A stretch of 64,000 nt of DNA, taken from NCBI GenBank assembly GCA_903772945.1, contig CAICTM010000063.1:62001-126000 (forward strand). The letters run 5' to 3'. The notes beneath the pieces were generated by a model. That model did no database searches. It was not told the origin of the DNA and saw nothing but the letters and a program-made list of their open reading frames with translations. This document shows positions 1 through 10,363 of this stretch, piece after piece. A program made the position numbers and the translations under genes. Position 1 is the stretch's first letter. Each line of letters begins with the position of its first letter. Source of the stretch: Seminavis robusta (taxonomy: Eukaryota; Bacillariophyta; Bacillariophyceae; Naviculales; Naviculaceae).

Positions 1-1061
1 TCAGACTCTGCTTTCATCAAATCACCTTGCAGTTCTTGTTCTTTCTCCTTCCAACCATGATAAAAGGAGCGGACTTTCTGCTGCCATCCAGGCAACAGTC
101 TTCTCAGAGTTGGTGGCTGATCGTCAGGATCAACAGCAAGCAATGCTTTCATGGAGAAAATTCCAGCATCAATAAGGCGGCGCAACTTGGTGCTGCCAAG
201 GCCCTTCAGCAAATTGCGTTCTCCGTGGACATTGTGGTTGTCTTTGGATGGAAGCATTTGCGAGAATTGGACATCGCTTTCGCTCTTCCTCGCCGCAGAA
301 GCATGGTCCAAACGGAGACGCAACACCATCCTGTGCCGGTCATCTCTTTTCTTGATCAGCCTCGCAAGCTCGGGGTCGCGAATGGCTTTCGCAATCATTG
401 AATCAAGAGTTTTCTGTTTTTTGGTGGGGCGAATCTTGTCAGCGGCGACTGCTGCTAGGTACAACTGGAAGCTTTCGTGGTACCGGTCATAAGCCATGTT
501 CTTCAACCTGCGTGCAATCACAGCGGTGGCAGTGTTAGCAGACTCCTCCACGATGAAACGGTATACCTCATTGTCAACTGCATATCCGTGTCCCAAGTAG
601 AATGTAAAAAATCCATAATACACCGGAGCATCCAATTTCATAGATTCCTTGTTGTAGCCGGCGAATCGCCTACCGCATTTCGAACAGGGATAGAGCATCG
701 TATCAAGGTACCTGTTTGTGGAGAGTCCGTAGAGTATCGACGGACTATTCAACCATCTTGCTTTTTTAACTTCCACAAAATCATTTTTCTTGCAATGTGG
801 GCAGCATGGAATGTGGTTCTCGATCAGCTTGTGTGGAACCCACGCAGCGCATCCCTTCACGTAGAAACTCTCCTCTCCAGCTTTCTTTGTTTTGTTGTGC
901 AGTAGGTGGCTGTCATTTGGACCTGACCGTGGCAGGATGTTTCGCCAGTTGTGCTCAGTGAAGAACGCGCGAGCATTAGCATCAATCTGTGATCTTGTCT
1001 TGCAGATAAACCTCCATTGTGCCTCCCCAATATTCTTGGGCTTCCTTCCGGTGCTTGTCAT
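1..1061 (-). CDS. DUF6729-like zinc-ribbon protein, 3' end cut by window edge
   Basis: The minus strand is open from position 1061 to the left edge with no stop (353 codons plus two bases), and the translation has strong coding character. It contains YVKGCAAWVPHKLI, then a zinc ribbon of two Cys pairs, CCPHC near residue 95 and YPCSKCGRRF near residue 135, followed by Y/W-rich and basic helical segments (RRLKNMAYDRYHESFQLYL) and a long Arg/Lys-rich stretch. This order resembles the DUF6729 family of fungi and algae, recalled from memory and not searched. The start is the ATG at 1061 (MTSTGRKPKN); the frame stays open upstream to beyond about 1220 but shows no earlier ATG, so an upstream exon is possible. 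The function is unknown; the zinc ribbon suggests nucleic-acid or protein binding. Such proteins are often found near mobile DNA, which is inference here. Forward-strand open frames over this stretch are antisense shadows. Confidence 0.7.
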   Translation of the reverse strand, partial: MTSTGRKPKNIGEAQWRFICKTRSQIDANARAFFTEHNWRNILPRSGPNDSHLLHNKTKKAGEESFYVKGCAAWVPHKLIENHIPCCPHCKKNDFVEVKKARWLNSPSILYGLSTNRYLDTMLYPCSKCGRRFAGYNKESMKLDAPVYYGFFTFYLGHGYAVDNEVYRFIVEESANTATAVIARRLKNMAYDRYHESFQLYLAAVAADKIRPTKKQKTLDSMIAKAIRDPELARLIKKRDDRHRMVLRLRLDHASAARKSESDVQFSQMLPSKDNHNVHGERNLLKGLGSTKLRRLIDAGIFSMKALLAVDPDDQPPTLRRLLPGWQQKVRSFYHGWKEKEQELQGDLMKAES

Positions 1062-2581
1062 TGCTTTCGATTGTGGTGGCAGAAGTGATAAGCTTTCACC
1101 GGAGCGTGGACCGCCACTGTGTTGGTGCAAATTTGAGGCCAATGCCGCCACACTCTCCGGCAAGAATGAAAATCCGAGGGGACTCGAAAATATTTCGGGA
1201 GTGTGGAAACAGAAAGTAACGTTTAACACAGAGATAAGACGTTTTGGGACGGAAATGAGCGTCAGGAGGTTTAAAGACTAGTTGTACGGAGATTTAGAAG
1301 GGGGATCAAAAGAATTGGAGGGTTCGGGATTTAGTTCAGTCATAGGTAATCTTTTTTTTCTTTTTTTTCTTCTCCTCCTGCGGGATACTAAGTCACGAAC
1401 AGACCTTCAATGTTTGGAACACAGCTTACAGCCCATTTGGCTCTTGGTTGTTCTATTGTTCTATTCTTCATCGTTTGTCATCAACCGGGGAGATCGTGTA
1501 TGTTGGTCGGATGCATGATTGCAAAACTGCTGCGAGCACGAACGCAATAGACTCGACTTCTCTGTGCGGACTGGCGGTCGGTTACTGGTATCACTCAAAC
1601 CAAACTGTGAGAGCTCGAGACTGAGGTGGACAAGGTGACTGACTGTTAGTGAAATTCTGGCCGAGGCACGATGCTAGTAGGCTGTGGTGAGAGCTTTTTC
1701 CGGCCGAGGCGACAGGGGCAGCAGAGTTGGTCGCTCTATCATATCATGTATCGGTACTGAGCGCTCTGTCGTTGGTTTGCAAGTATTGGTAGCCATGAAA
1801 CTATCTTTATTCGTACTTTTCGTTTTCACAAAGCTGCAAATTGGCATCAGCAGCCGTCGCCTACAATCAAGTGACTGAGGACTCGACTCACTCGACTGCC
1901 ACTCAGTCTTCGCAGTGTCTTCACCACATTACAATACTCTCAGCAGCTTGTAGAGATGATGGCCTGCAGGCGTAGAGGGTAAGCTACGTTGTTTCCTGCA
2001 CCAGACGGCACCCACTTGCACGTTTAGTAAAGGATCGAAACTATCATTACGATACCGGTAGCATTGTATGTTCTTGTTGTTGGTGCAGCTTGATAACAGT
2101 TGTTACGGTTGTTGTCGTAGCTGTTGCCGATTTGGTTAATGTTGCTTTAATTATTATGTGTTTTCGAGTCGGGGGACTGTGCGGATGTGCGGATGCGCAC
2201 GTCGATGGTCTGGTGGTCTGGGTGCTGGGTGCTACTGTATGATATGTATGTCTTGTGCACGTAATGACCGTTCGTCAGAGCTGAAAGGAAAGTCGCTCTT
2301 ATTTATCATATTTCGTGCGACAGTCGTCCTATTGCCCCGATGACGCGCGAAATAAAGAAGCCTGGGATTCTTCAACCCCTATTTAATTAATTAATTTATT
2401 CCAAAGAATGCGAACGCTTTTGCTTTTGCGAGTTTGGGGTTTTGCGAGCCTTTCTCTCCCAGCTCATTTCCTCGTAATAGTCTGGATCCGCACAGCAAGC
2501 AAACAACCGCAACAAAGCCGAGCCCATCGATCTAGCTAGTCTAGCTTGCTCTAATATACATCGAGAAGATTACACTTGAAA
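1062..2581. other. Intergenic, no gene recognised
   Basis: About 1.5 kb between the divergent DUF6729-like and LRR genes, so it should hold both promoters. It has T-rich tracts near 1350-1375, many GACTCGA/GAGTCGA-like words near 1550-1890, and an AT-rich patch (ttaattaattaatttatt) near 2383-2400. Short open frames here have no recognisable protein features. Confidence 0.5.
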
Positions 2582-5254
2582 ATGGATCAAACTGGAGACT
2601 CTCAGCCGCGGAGGCAAACTGATGGCTACGATGAAGAGGAGGCCGAGCTGAAGGGTGTCCGGGAGGCGGTGCTCGCCAAGATTGGGATGGATGACTCAAG
2701 GGCCAGTATTGCAGTCAACAAATCAGTCGGAATCCACATGAACGCGGATGAAGCACTTCTTAAGGATGTCAGAATGTCTGTACTATCATCGCTGGGGATG
2801 GATGACTCAAGGGCCAGTGTTGAAGGCAACAAATCAGTGGGAATCCACATGAACGCGGATGAAGCACTTCTTAAGGATGTCAGAATGTCTGTACTATCAT
2901 CGCTGGGGATGGATGACTCAAGGGCCAGCAACAAATCAGTGGGAATCCACATGGACATGGATGAAGCACTTCTTAAGGATGTCAGAATGTCTGTACTAAC
3001 ATCGCTTGGGATGGACGACTCAAAGCCAAGCATGGACGCTTCTTGTACGGAAACTGTGCGAGATGACACAGTGAGCACGGCTACCAATGATGAGGAAGCT
3101 CAACCTTGCCAACGCACCTCTGAGGGTAGTTCCATCCCACAACGTGAAGATTTTTCGAAAACAGTTGAAAATGAAAATGAACTTGCAGGTAGGTCATTCC
3201 TTGAAATCGGCACAGCTGTCCCAGCAAACCCCAATGTCAACAGCACGATCGGAGGCACACTCAATGACAGTACACGTGCCCAAGAAATTCCCCTACCTCC
3301 TGGTGAATCCCTCCAACGTGCCATGTTGGCAAGAACTCTGGCTGCTCCGGGTGCCTATGCCATGCCTGGGACATATCATCCAGGTCGTAGTGGTGCACAA
3401 CAGGGCAATGAAGAGGATAATGAAACAGAAACTGAAGAAGCTTCTTTGGCGCAGACTCAGACTGATCACCATCAAGGAGGAACAGAGGGCTTAGCTGTCG
3501 CTGATATGGTCATGGATGCAAGTGTCCCAACTCTTCATCAAGCAGAAGAAGTGACCCCTGAAGAATTGCAAAGGAACAAGAGGCATTCATCAGTTGCACA
3601 GCCATTGGCGAGGTTCCTGGCAGTTGGATTTCTGGGCATTGCCGTCTTGGTTGTGGTACTGGTACTGGTGCTGGGTCTGCCTCAAGACAGTAATGATGTT
3701 GGCTTTGGTGGTGATGGGATTGACGTTGAAGAGGCTGCTCCAGTCCCTCCAACTGAGACTCTGCCTCCTCTTCCAATGACGGCTGAGGAGCGTGTCATGT
3801 CACTGCTGCCAGACTTTACCATATCCAAACTCAATGACATTGACTCTCCTCAGAATAGATCCTTTGAGTGGATCATTCAAGATCCACTCTTTGACAACTA
3901 CACAGATCACCGCATCCTTCAGCGCTTTGGCCTTGCTACATTTTATTATGCAACTGGAGGGGGGACCAAGACTCACTGGTACAGTGATGTTCATTGGCTC
4001 TCTTATGACCATCACGAATGTGTCTGGTATGTGAAAAACATTGACTGGTACCACAGCTATATGATCAACGACAATGAAAGCAAACCAGTTGGACCTTGTG
4101 ATTACAATATTGATGAGCCATTCATTAGTGCCACTCCTCAGCAAATGGAGGAAGGGGGTATCTATCAACATCTTTGGTTGTACAATCATGATCTTGGGGG
4201 GTACATACCAGAAGAGCTTTCCCTTGTTTCCACCCTGAAGAGTATTATTCTCTTGAAGAACCAAATCAAAGGTTCGATCCCATCCCACCTGGGCAGGCTT
4301 TCAGATATGGAAGCCATATTCATATACAGCAATGACTTGTCTGGGACGCTCCCAACTGAGCTTGGGATGCTTCCAAATATCACATACATTTGGTCAATGG
4401 CCAACCCAGGGTTGACTGGGTCTCTTCCAAGTGAGATTGCTCAGCTGTCAACTTTGAAAGAGTTCTTGACAGACAGTTGCAACCTGACCGGGCAGATCCC
4501 TTCGGAACTGGGCCTAATGTCAAACCTGGAGTTCTTTTGGGCATGGAGCAACCCATTGACAGGTACTCTGCCCACAGAGCTTGGCCTTATGAAATCCATG
4601 CGTCGCTTTGGGCTGTGGAACTGCACCTTGTCTGGGAGCATTCCTACTGAAATGGGAAAGATGGAGTCTATGGATGAGTTGGCATTTGATGAAAATCGAA
4701 AAATGGTGGGCACCATTCCTTCGGAGCTTGGGATGCTGTCCAAACTGACAACTCTCCATTTTGGTGGAACCTCACGCACAGGGACAATCCCTACGGAGAT
4801 TGGACAGTTGCCACTGGAATCATTGTTTCTAGCCAACTCAGGTCTTTCCGGCTCTCTTCCATCGGAGTTGGGCTTGCTCTCTGGTTTGTGGAGACTTTGG
4901 ATTTACAATAGTAGCTTCACAGGAACACTTGCTACTGAGTTTGGATCTTGGCAATCATTGGAGGTAATGAAAATGCAAGAGAACCAGTTTTCGGGCCCAA
5001 TCCCAAGCCAATTTGGACTGTTGGACAACTTGATTGAGTGTATCTTGCATGACAATTTCCTCACTGGGTCTCTTCCAAGTGAATTTGGAGAGTTGGAGCA
5101 GCTATCATTATTGTCCCTCGGCAACAACAGCCTAACAGGAACAATTGATCCAGAAATGTGCAATTCGAGTTCATGGATGACAGATGGAGCTGCTGGAATC
5201 CACATTGATTGTGATTTGGTGGAATGCAGTTGTGATGTTTGTGTTTGTGATTGA
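2582..5254 (+). CDS. Single-pass membrane protein with extracellular leucine-rich repeats
   Basis: This 890-residue protein starts at the ATG at 2582; the frame extends two codons upstream only to a TTG. Residues 1-340 are acidic and hydrophilic and hold a three-fold repeat (about residues 35-150) with the core NKSVGIHMNADEALLKDVRM. One transmembrane helix follows at about 345-366 (FLAVGFLGIAVLVVVLVLVLG), then a linker, then plant-type LRRs at about 525-860 with the consensus G(S/T)(I/L)P(S/T)ELG. The C-terminus is Cys-rich (CNSSS ... VECSCDVCVCD). No signal peptide is visible, so a type II topology with the LRRs outside is likely; many N-x-S/T sites fall in the LRR half. There is no kinase domain. 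Large families with this layout occur in diatoms and are suspected of recognition or adhesion roles; no ligand can be inferred. Confidence 0.9.
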   Translation: MDQTGDSQPRRQTDGYDEEEAELKGVREAVLAKIGMDDSRASIAVNKSVGIHMNADEALLKDVRMSVLSSLGMDDSRASVEGNKSVGIHMNADEALLKDVRMSVLSSLGMDDSRASNKSVGIHMDMDEALLKDVRMSVLTSLGMDDSKPSMDASCTETVRDDTVSTATNDEEAQPCQRTSEGSSIPQREDFSKTVENENELAGRSFLEIGTAVPANPNVNSTIGGTLNDSTRAQEIPLPPGESLQRAMLARTLAAPGAYAMPGTYHPGRSGAQQGNEEDNETETEEASLAQTQTDHHQGGTEGLAVADMVMDASVPTLHQAEEVTPEELQRNKRHSSVAQPLARFLAVGFLGIAVLVVVLVLVLGLPQDSNDVGFGGDGIDVEEAAPVPPTETLPPLPMTAEERVMSLLPDFTISKLNDIDSPQNRSFEWIIQDPLFDNYTDHRILQRFGLATFYYATGGGTKTHWYSDVHWLSYDHHECVWYVKNIDWYHSYMINDNESKPVGPCDYNIDEPFISATPQQMEEGGIYQHLWLYNHDLGGYIPEELSLVSTLKSIILLKNQIKGSIPSHLGRLSDMEAIFIYSNDLSGTLPTELGMLPNITYIWSMANPGLTGSLPSEIAQLSTLKEFLTDSCNLTGQIPSELGLMSNLEFFWAWSNPLTGTLPTELGLMKSMRRFGLWNCTLSGSIPTEMGKMESMDELAFDENRKMVGTIPSELGMLSKLTTLHFGGTSRTGTIPTEIGQLPLESLFLANSGLSGSLPSELGLLSGLWRLWIYNSSFTGTLATEFGSWQSLEVMKMQENQFSGPIPSQFGLLDNLIECILHDNFLTGSLPSEFGELEQLSLLSLGNNSLTGTIDPEMCNSSSWMTDGAAGIHIDCDLVECSCDVCVCD
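2684..3040 (+). repeat. In-frame tandem repeat, 111-bp units
   Basis: Three near-identical units begin at 2684, 2795 and 2906 (period 111 bp); the third is 102 bp, lacking three codons, and a partial fourth starts at 3008. Each encodes GMDDSRAS, then NKSVGIHM, then DEALLKDVRMSVLSSL. The very low divergence points to recent duplication or gene conversion inside the cytosolic part of the LRR membrane protein. Confidence 0.92.
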
Positions 5255-6432
5255 CTGCTGTAGCTTTCGTGATTGATTTTAGAGCCCCCGGCAAGGTGCC
5301 GTACATAAGTTTATGCATGAATCTATTATGAGAGGACCCGTCTGCAAGTGCCACGAACTAGCTAGTAGTGGTGACAATCCGCTTTTTCGACACTGATGGA
5401 GATTCCTGGCTAGTGCTGCGTTATCGTTGCTTGCCAATGCTGCATTCGTCAATAGCTGGCCTTTCTGTTCGCCTGCCACCCCGTGTACGACCCACTGAAT
5501 CTTCCTTCTCTTGGTCCTCGCAGCACGTCCCTCCTCGTCCCCCCTTGGTCTTGTCCTCCCTGCGTCGGCGACCACACGGAACGATATGGTCCTTGAGATG
5601 AACGAAGCAATCAACTAACTCCGCGTGCTGCTTGCAAATAAATAATCCGATGTCTGAGGCTTCGTTGTGCATGAATGCCATCCCTACAAGTTGGCTTGCC
5701 GATGACGTTGTCTTTTCGGTTGGGAGAAGACCGGGGTCTTTGAGGATGTGCTCCTAGATTTTCTATGGCTAGCCTCCTTGGTTGGGGCTAGTAGCAAGAC
5801 GTTGCTTCGGCCGCCACCTTCTTGTGACATTGTCTTTTTGCCAAGCAGGGTTCTGTCGTCTTTCAGCTTTTTGAAGGCAGTTCAAACTGCCTTGCCGTGG
5901 CTTCTTGGGCAACCCAAGGGAGCGTGTAGCTAATCGTATCCTGAGTCGAGTCGAAGTTACGCTTTCGAGGTTTGACTGCCTACTGCGAGCAATAAGCAAT
6001 TGAGATACCGCTACGCGTTGATGAGTTCGTTCACAGGGAAGCCAATGGTACGATCAAGGCAATGCTGCCTCTTCTTATCGGAGTTCCTGAGAGTAGACGC
6101 GACCTCTTATTAATCGAGAAACTGGCCATTCGCCAGTACAGACCTCATTATTGCAAACGCTGCTTGAACGATTTAATGTAGATACTTGGCCTCAACGCTG
6201 AGTTTTCTAGCCAGTTCCTGGCGGGTTACAACACGGTTATTGCGTATTGCACTAATGTTTATGTAAACATCTTCCATGACGAGAGAAGATTCGTATGGAT
6301 CATGATCATTGATGCACTGGTGACGAGAAGGAAGAGACGCAGCCCTCAATGTACTGGGACGTGTACTTCGCCTACATGTCTCGCATGGTAGATGCTCTTT
6401 CTTCCGATCATGTGATAGAGTAGGAGATTCGA
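5255..6432. other. Intergenic, no gene recognised
   Basis: About 1.2 kb between the convergent LRR and DUF2214 genes. Short open frames occur on both strands but none has recognisable domains or a convincing start. No repeat or RNA gene was recognised. Confidence 0.45.
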
Positions 6433-7380
6433 CTAATCTTCTTTTTCCACGGATGGGGCAACCGCAACAGCAACAGGGGCGGTGTCCTCAAACTGCAAAG
6501 CTTCTTTAATGTACTTGAACGATAAACCTCCAAACACCAGTGCCGATAGTGCAGCCCCAGCCTCCCAGGGTATGTCTGCACTGTATCCAATCCCTCGTGC
6601 CATGAAGGTTGCCGTCAAGGGTATGATGGCCAGTGCGGTTAATTCCGCATTGCAAATTTGAATCATGCGATTGGCCAATGCTTCCCCAATGGGTTCAAAA
6701 GTGCCAGTGCCTTGCCGTGCAAATGCCCGCTTGAGCAGTGTTGTCGTGTTGAAGAAACTGGAGGCACCAAACACTCCCAAAAAAACAATTTTGAGCCAAA
6801 AGATGGGTTCGTGACTATAAAATTCCCATCCTTTGTCGTAACTGACCACACGTAGATACCCCGTGTAGGCCGTCAAGACTCCCAAGGCTCCAAAAGCCAC
6901 GTCTACAACATTCATGAACTCTTCGTCTTTTTGGGACATGCCTGGTTGGATGGTCAACCGTTCTGTCGTGACACACGCCACCATTCCAAGGATACTAAAG
7001 TAATGTCCAAAGGCAGCCAGAGCAGAAGGCACTGCGTTGGGAGCACCGGCCACAGCAGCCGAAGCGTCGGCAGGATGATCTAGCAAGGCCGCCATGGCGA
7101 CAGCGGATGAGATCCAAAAGGTTCTGGGATCCATACCGATACTGCTCCTATCATCATCCTGTTCAACAGTGCCGAGATGGAACGGGTCAAAAGATTGTGC
7201 CTCCAAGGATGGATTGTCCACGGGCGGCATGGTCATTGACAATAAAGCTCTTGAATGGGATACTCGATCCACACCAACTCGGCGAGAAAGCCTAGCTGGT
7301 GGCCCCCATGCCATGGCAGCTTGGAGGGCACAAAGGCCGACCAAAACGACGAAAGTACTGCCTTTTCGGGCTACCACCAT
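6433..7380 (-). CDS. Plastid-targeted DUF2214 membrane protein
   Basis: A 315-residue protein. The N-terminus is a hydrophobic signal peptide (FVVLVGLCALQAAMA) followed by WGPPARLSRR, an A-x-A then W site of the kind used for diatom plastid import with a basic transit-like segment after it. Four to five hydrophobic segments follow at about 120-300, including AAFGHYFSILGMVACVTTE, DVAFGALGVLTAYTGYLRV and PIFWLKIVFLGVFGASSFF, in the order seen in DUF2214, a small cyanobacterial and plastid membrane family of unknown function with about four helices. The tail (APVAVAVAPSVEKED) is Ala/Val-rich and probably soluble. The ATG at 7380 is the natural start because the signal peptide begins there. A thylakoid or envelope location is inferred. 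Confidence 0.85.
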   Translation of the reverse strand: MVVARKGSTFVVLVGLCALQAAMAWGPPARLSRRVGVDRVSHSRALLSMTMPPVDNPSLEAQSFDPFHLGTVEQDDDRSSIGMDPRTFWISSAVAMAALLDHPADASAAVAGAPNAVPSALAAFGHYFSILGMVACVTTERLTIQPGMSQKDEEFMNVVDVAFGALGVLTAYTGYLRVVSYDKGWEFYSHEPIFWLKIVFLGVFGASSFFNTTTLLKRAFARQGTGTFEPIGEALANRMIQICNAELTALAIIPLTATFMARGIGYSADIPWEAGAALSALVFGGLSFKYIKEALQFEDTAPVAVAVAPSVEKED

Positions 7381-7703
7381 GGTTGAGTTGGTTGTTGGTT
7401 TTCAAGTTAGTTGTTGAAATTATTTGTGGCTCGGCGTTGCGGGGTGTCAACGGGCTGTGTCAACCTCGATCTTTGTGCGTCAGATGGATTTGTATCTTTC
7501 GGGATCTTTCGGTAAAACGACGCTACTGTACCGATTGTTCCGGCTCCCTTCTCCATTTGCAGTCTTGTTCGTTCGGGACTCAGAAAAAGAAAGGCAACAA
7601 ACCACACCACCACACCACAATCTTCATTGTGTTAAATTGTATCGAATTAGATCTGTTGCCTCATGCTGTGTAATACATACTGCTAGTATCGAGTTGTGTT
7701 GCG

Positions 7704-8120
7704 ATGACGGACGTGTACCAGAAAGACAAGGTCTATGAAGGACCCAAGCTGAACGCTTATCCTCATGAAGAGTTGGGTGTCGTGGTGCGTAGAATTAGTA
7801 CTGTTACTGCGGTGTATGCCACTCTGCTCTTCTCTCATGTACTGTGTTTTTCTCTGTCACATACGTAGAGAGGCCGTGCCAAGGACCCCTTAAAGTACCT
7901 GCAAGCCACGGAGCAACGAGCAAGAGAGCGACAAGTGGCCATTGAAACTGTCAAGATCCTTCGGAAGAGTGTCATCGAGTGCTACCGCAAGGAAGGAGTC
8001 AATCACTACGAAAACTGCAAGAAAGAGGCCCAGGACTACTATGATGTCATCATCAAAAAAGATATTGGTCAACTGCATCCCAACTGGCAAGACCCTAAAA
8101 AGTTTGATGGATGGAGCTAG
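7704..8120 (+). CDS. NDUFB10: NADH:ubiquinone oxidoreductase subunit NDUFB10 (PDSW), two exons
   Basis: Exon 1 is 7704-7784 and exon 2 is 7869-8120, joined in phase 0 across an 84-bp intron that starts GTGCGT and ends with a pyrimidine-rich tract and ACGTAG. The spliced protein has 110 residues. Its core (KDPLKYLQATEQRARERQVA, then IETVKILRKSVIECYRKEGV, then NHYENCKKEA) closely follows the plant complex I beta subunit 10, which reads IETAKILRDKVRWCYRVEGV at this place. The paired Cys (C-x11-C) match the family. The product is an accessory subunit of the membrane arm of mitochondrial complex I on the intermembrane-space side. The start ATG lies 14 bases after a GTATCGAG context and gives MTDVYQKDKVYEG. 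Without splicing, the first exon runs into the intron and the second lacks a good start, so the intron is needed. Confidence 0.88.
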
Positions 8121-8603
8121 ACTAGCTACAAGCCTCCTGTTTTAAGAAAATAATTTTTGTAAAAGGACGTACCGTAGCCGGTGCCCCCTCTGGTATTCGA
8201 ACGGAAGAGATCGGCAAGCAGCTCAGAATGCTACCGATAGAAACCGGTACCGTACCGATGTACGGGAAGAGTGCATATTCTAAAGACCAGTGTTACGGTG
8301 TCTGAATGAAATCTGGTGTGTTCTTGGAATGATGGAATCATTCAATCATTTGATCTAGCTATGCATCCTCCAGAGCAGATTTGTTTAGTGAGGAAAGCTC
8401 ATTGGGTTCTTTAAGATGAACGAACACTGCAATTCCGGGTTGGTGTACCGGTAGCCAAAACTGTCATTTCCCATTTCCAGGAAAGGTTCCTATGAGACAC
8501 TAAACCACCTGATTCTTGAAATTGATTGCACAGACCACAATGTGATCATTGCAGTCGGCGAGCATACAATGCCATGCTCACACTCATGAATACTGCTTAG
8601 GTC
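8121..8603. other. Intergenic, no gene recognised
   Basis: About 480 bp between NDUFB10 and the broken CRAL-TRIO-like gene, which converge here. It has GTAC-type palindromic words (aaaccggtaccgtaccgatg near 8240) but no recognised gene. Confidence 0.45.
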
Positions 8604-9526
8604 TCACTCATTGGGTAGAGAGAGAGAAAAGGATTGCTCCAGATTGTACCTCCGCTCAAGGACAAAATCCAAGCTCGCAAGGAGTCGTTGATTGGCTGCT
8701 TCCACACTTGGCACCAAGTAGTACTCGTCCAGTCGGTTGTCCGACCGATAACCAGTGTCAAACATACTCTTCAATCTAGTTGGCAAGACGCCCTTCAACA
8801 GACTCAAAAACACATTGTGCATGACACTAGTGTTGAAATGCTTGGCAGTCTGAACCTTTACGTGGTAACTCCACAAAAGTTCCATCCATACCTTTTCGAC
8901 AACTTTAATGTCATTACACCGGGACCATTTGTACCCAGCACATTCCGCCAACACGATGATTCCTTTTCGCATGAGTTCAAAGTCAACGCTCCATGCATGG
9001 CATAGGTAGTAATGTGATGCAGCCCATGTTGTGTACATTTCTGTTCTGGTCATTACCGAGTCGGTAAATTGAGCAACGTCATATACAAATAATAATTCCC
9101 ATCCTCCTTGTTGAAACTGTACGCCAAGTAGAATCTAGGGAACAACTTGATAAGTTTGGCAAGTGCTCGGCGACTGTCACTCAGTGTGTCCATAATGTCA
9201 TTCTCCTCCCGAAACCCCTGACGACGAACAGCACTCTCCATGGCTCCGTCCACATCATCTTGAAAGGATATTGCAAGCTGTGCACACGTATAATCGGATA
9301 AGGAATCAATTTCATCGTTGGTATCAATTGCTGCTTTGATGCTAAGAGCCCATTGACGCTCTTGATCAGTGAGGTGCATTCTGGCTGGGTCATCATATCG
9401 AAAAGGCGGGCCCTCGAGATGTGGAGTTCCCATTGTTGATTGTTGATCACCAGGTCCTCTTTCGGCAGCTTCATTGTCGGCCTCACCGTGGGCCAACACC
9501 TCATCCCCGTCTCGTCCCTCGTCCAT
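8604..9526 (-). pseudogene. CRAL-TRIO-like lipid-binding protein, frameshifted
   Basis: Two minus-strand frames abut. The upstream one (9526 to 9053, 157 residues from an ATG) has an acidic N-terminus and then a CRAL-TRIO N-domain-like region ending LFPRFYLAYSFNKEDGNYYL and LNLPTR. The downstream one (9053 to 8604, 149 residues) continues with MRKGIIVLAECAGYKWSR, a region VMHNVFLSLLKGVLPTRLK in the position of the usual lipid-pocket segment, and a C-terminal helix. They read as one protein split by a shift of reading frame at the TAATGA around 9051-9055; no intron with plausible ends fits there. CRAL-TRIO (Sec14-like) proteins carry phosphoinositides or hydrophobic ligands between membranes. 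The assignment rests on pattern and order of motifs, so it is moderate. An assembly error of one base would restore it. Confidence 0.55.
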
Positions 9527-10363
9527 CTTCTACTAGCAAAGCCTCACTGCACTGGTACCGTAGACTGGCAAATAAATGTGTGGGCACTCAACTGGAAGCC
9601 GATGTTGTGACGATGAAAGCAGCTGGTTCAGTGCTTGGTGAACATGGTGAATGGTACCGTACGGTAGCTCAGGAGGTACCGTACCGCAAGGTGAGAAGTT
9701 CTCAGTTGATTGACGCGCCACATTTACTTCCGGTCACAATGTGTGGAACCTGTCGCAGCAAACCTACTACGAGTACTAGCTAGCTAGCTAGCCCAGTACT
9801 CCAGAGTAATACCTTGGCTCTTTGGAAGTTGCACCCTTCGCACTTCGCAGCGTCGCATTCGCATGGCGAACTGTAGCTGCTGTACTAGCTAGCTAGTAGT
9901 ATGGTGGTTTGTTGGTGGTTGGTGGTTTTGGAACTGTTTTTTGAGCTGCCAAAATAAGTTTTTACGCTTATTTAACCCCAACCTTCCCCCAACCCAGGAA
10001 CGTGCAATACTTAATTAAGATACAGCATTCCCTTCATGGAGAGTACTAAGTATGACATAGAACTTGCCCTGGAGTTACCTTTCCTGTATTTTTGCTATTT
10101 TCTTAAAGGCACGCATGTTTTGCGCACATTGAAAGATTTAGAGAACGGTATTCAGCTACAACGAGGTCAAAAAGGCAAAGCCGGAAGCTCCTTTCAAGTT
10201 TCGATCATAGGCTAAATAAATTTACTTAAGCTTTTGAATGGCTAGTTTTATTTTGGGTGGTGAGCTGGCGTCCTGCGTCCGACCAAGAAAAGACATGACA
10301 CACAAAAATAGAGGTCACCATGGCGCCATCCGCCGCTCTTTTCATGGTCTTTTCATGCTCTTC
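9527..10363. other. Intergenic with CTAG and GTAC repeats
   Basis: About 840 bp. It holds a (CTAG)n run near 9775-9793, another near 9884-9898, and repeated GGTACCGTAC words near 9550, 9655 and 9678. An AT-rich stretch lies at 9950-10240. No gene was recognised. Confidence 0.5.

Noticed and set aside
27-1281. Forward-strand frames of 66-142 codons
   Set aside because: They lie antisense to the partial DUF6729-like gene, whose frame has coherent zinc-ribbon features.
1282-2343. Three short forward frames
   Set aside because: Low-complexity or arbitrary composition, no domain, non-ATG starts in part.
2626-3087. 153-codon minus-strand frame across the LRR repeats
   Set aside because: Produced by the tandem repeat in the opposite strand; no independent evidence of coding.
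5279-5933. Overlapping frames on both strands
   Set aside because: No recognisable domain and no convincing start.
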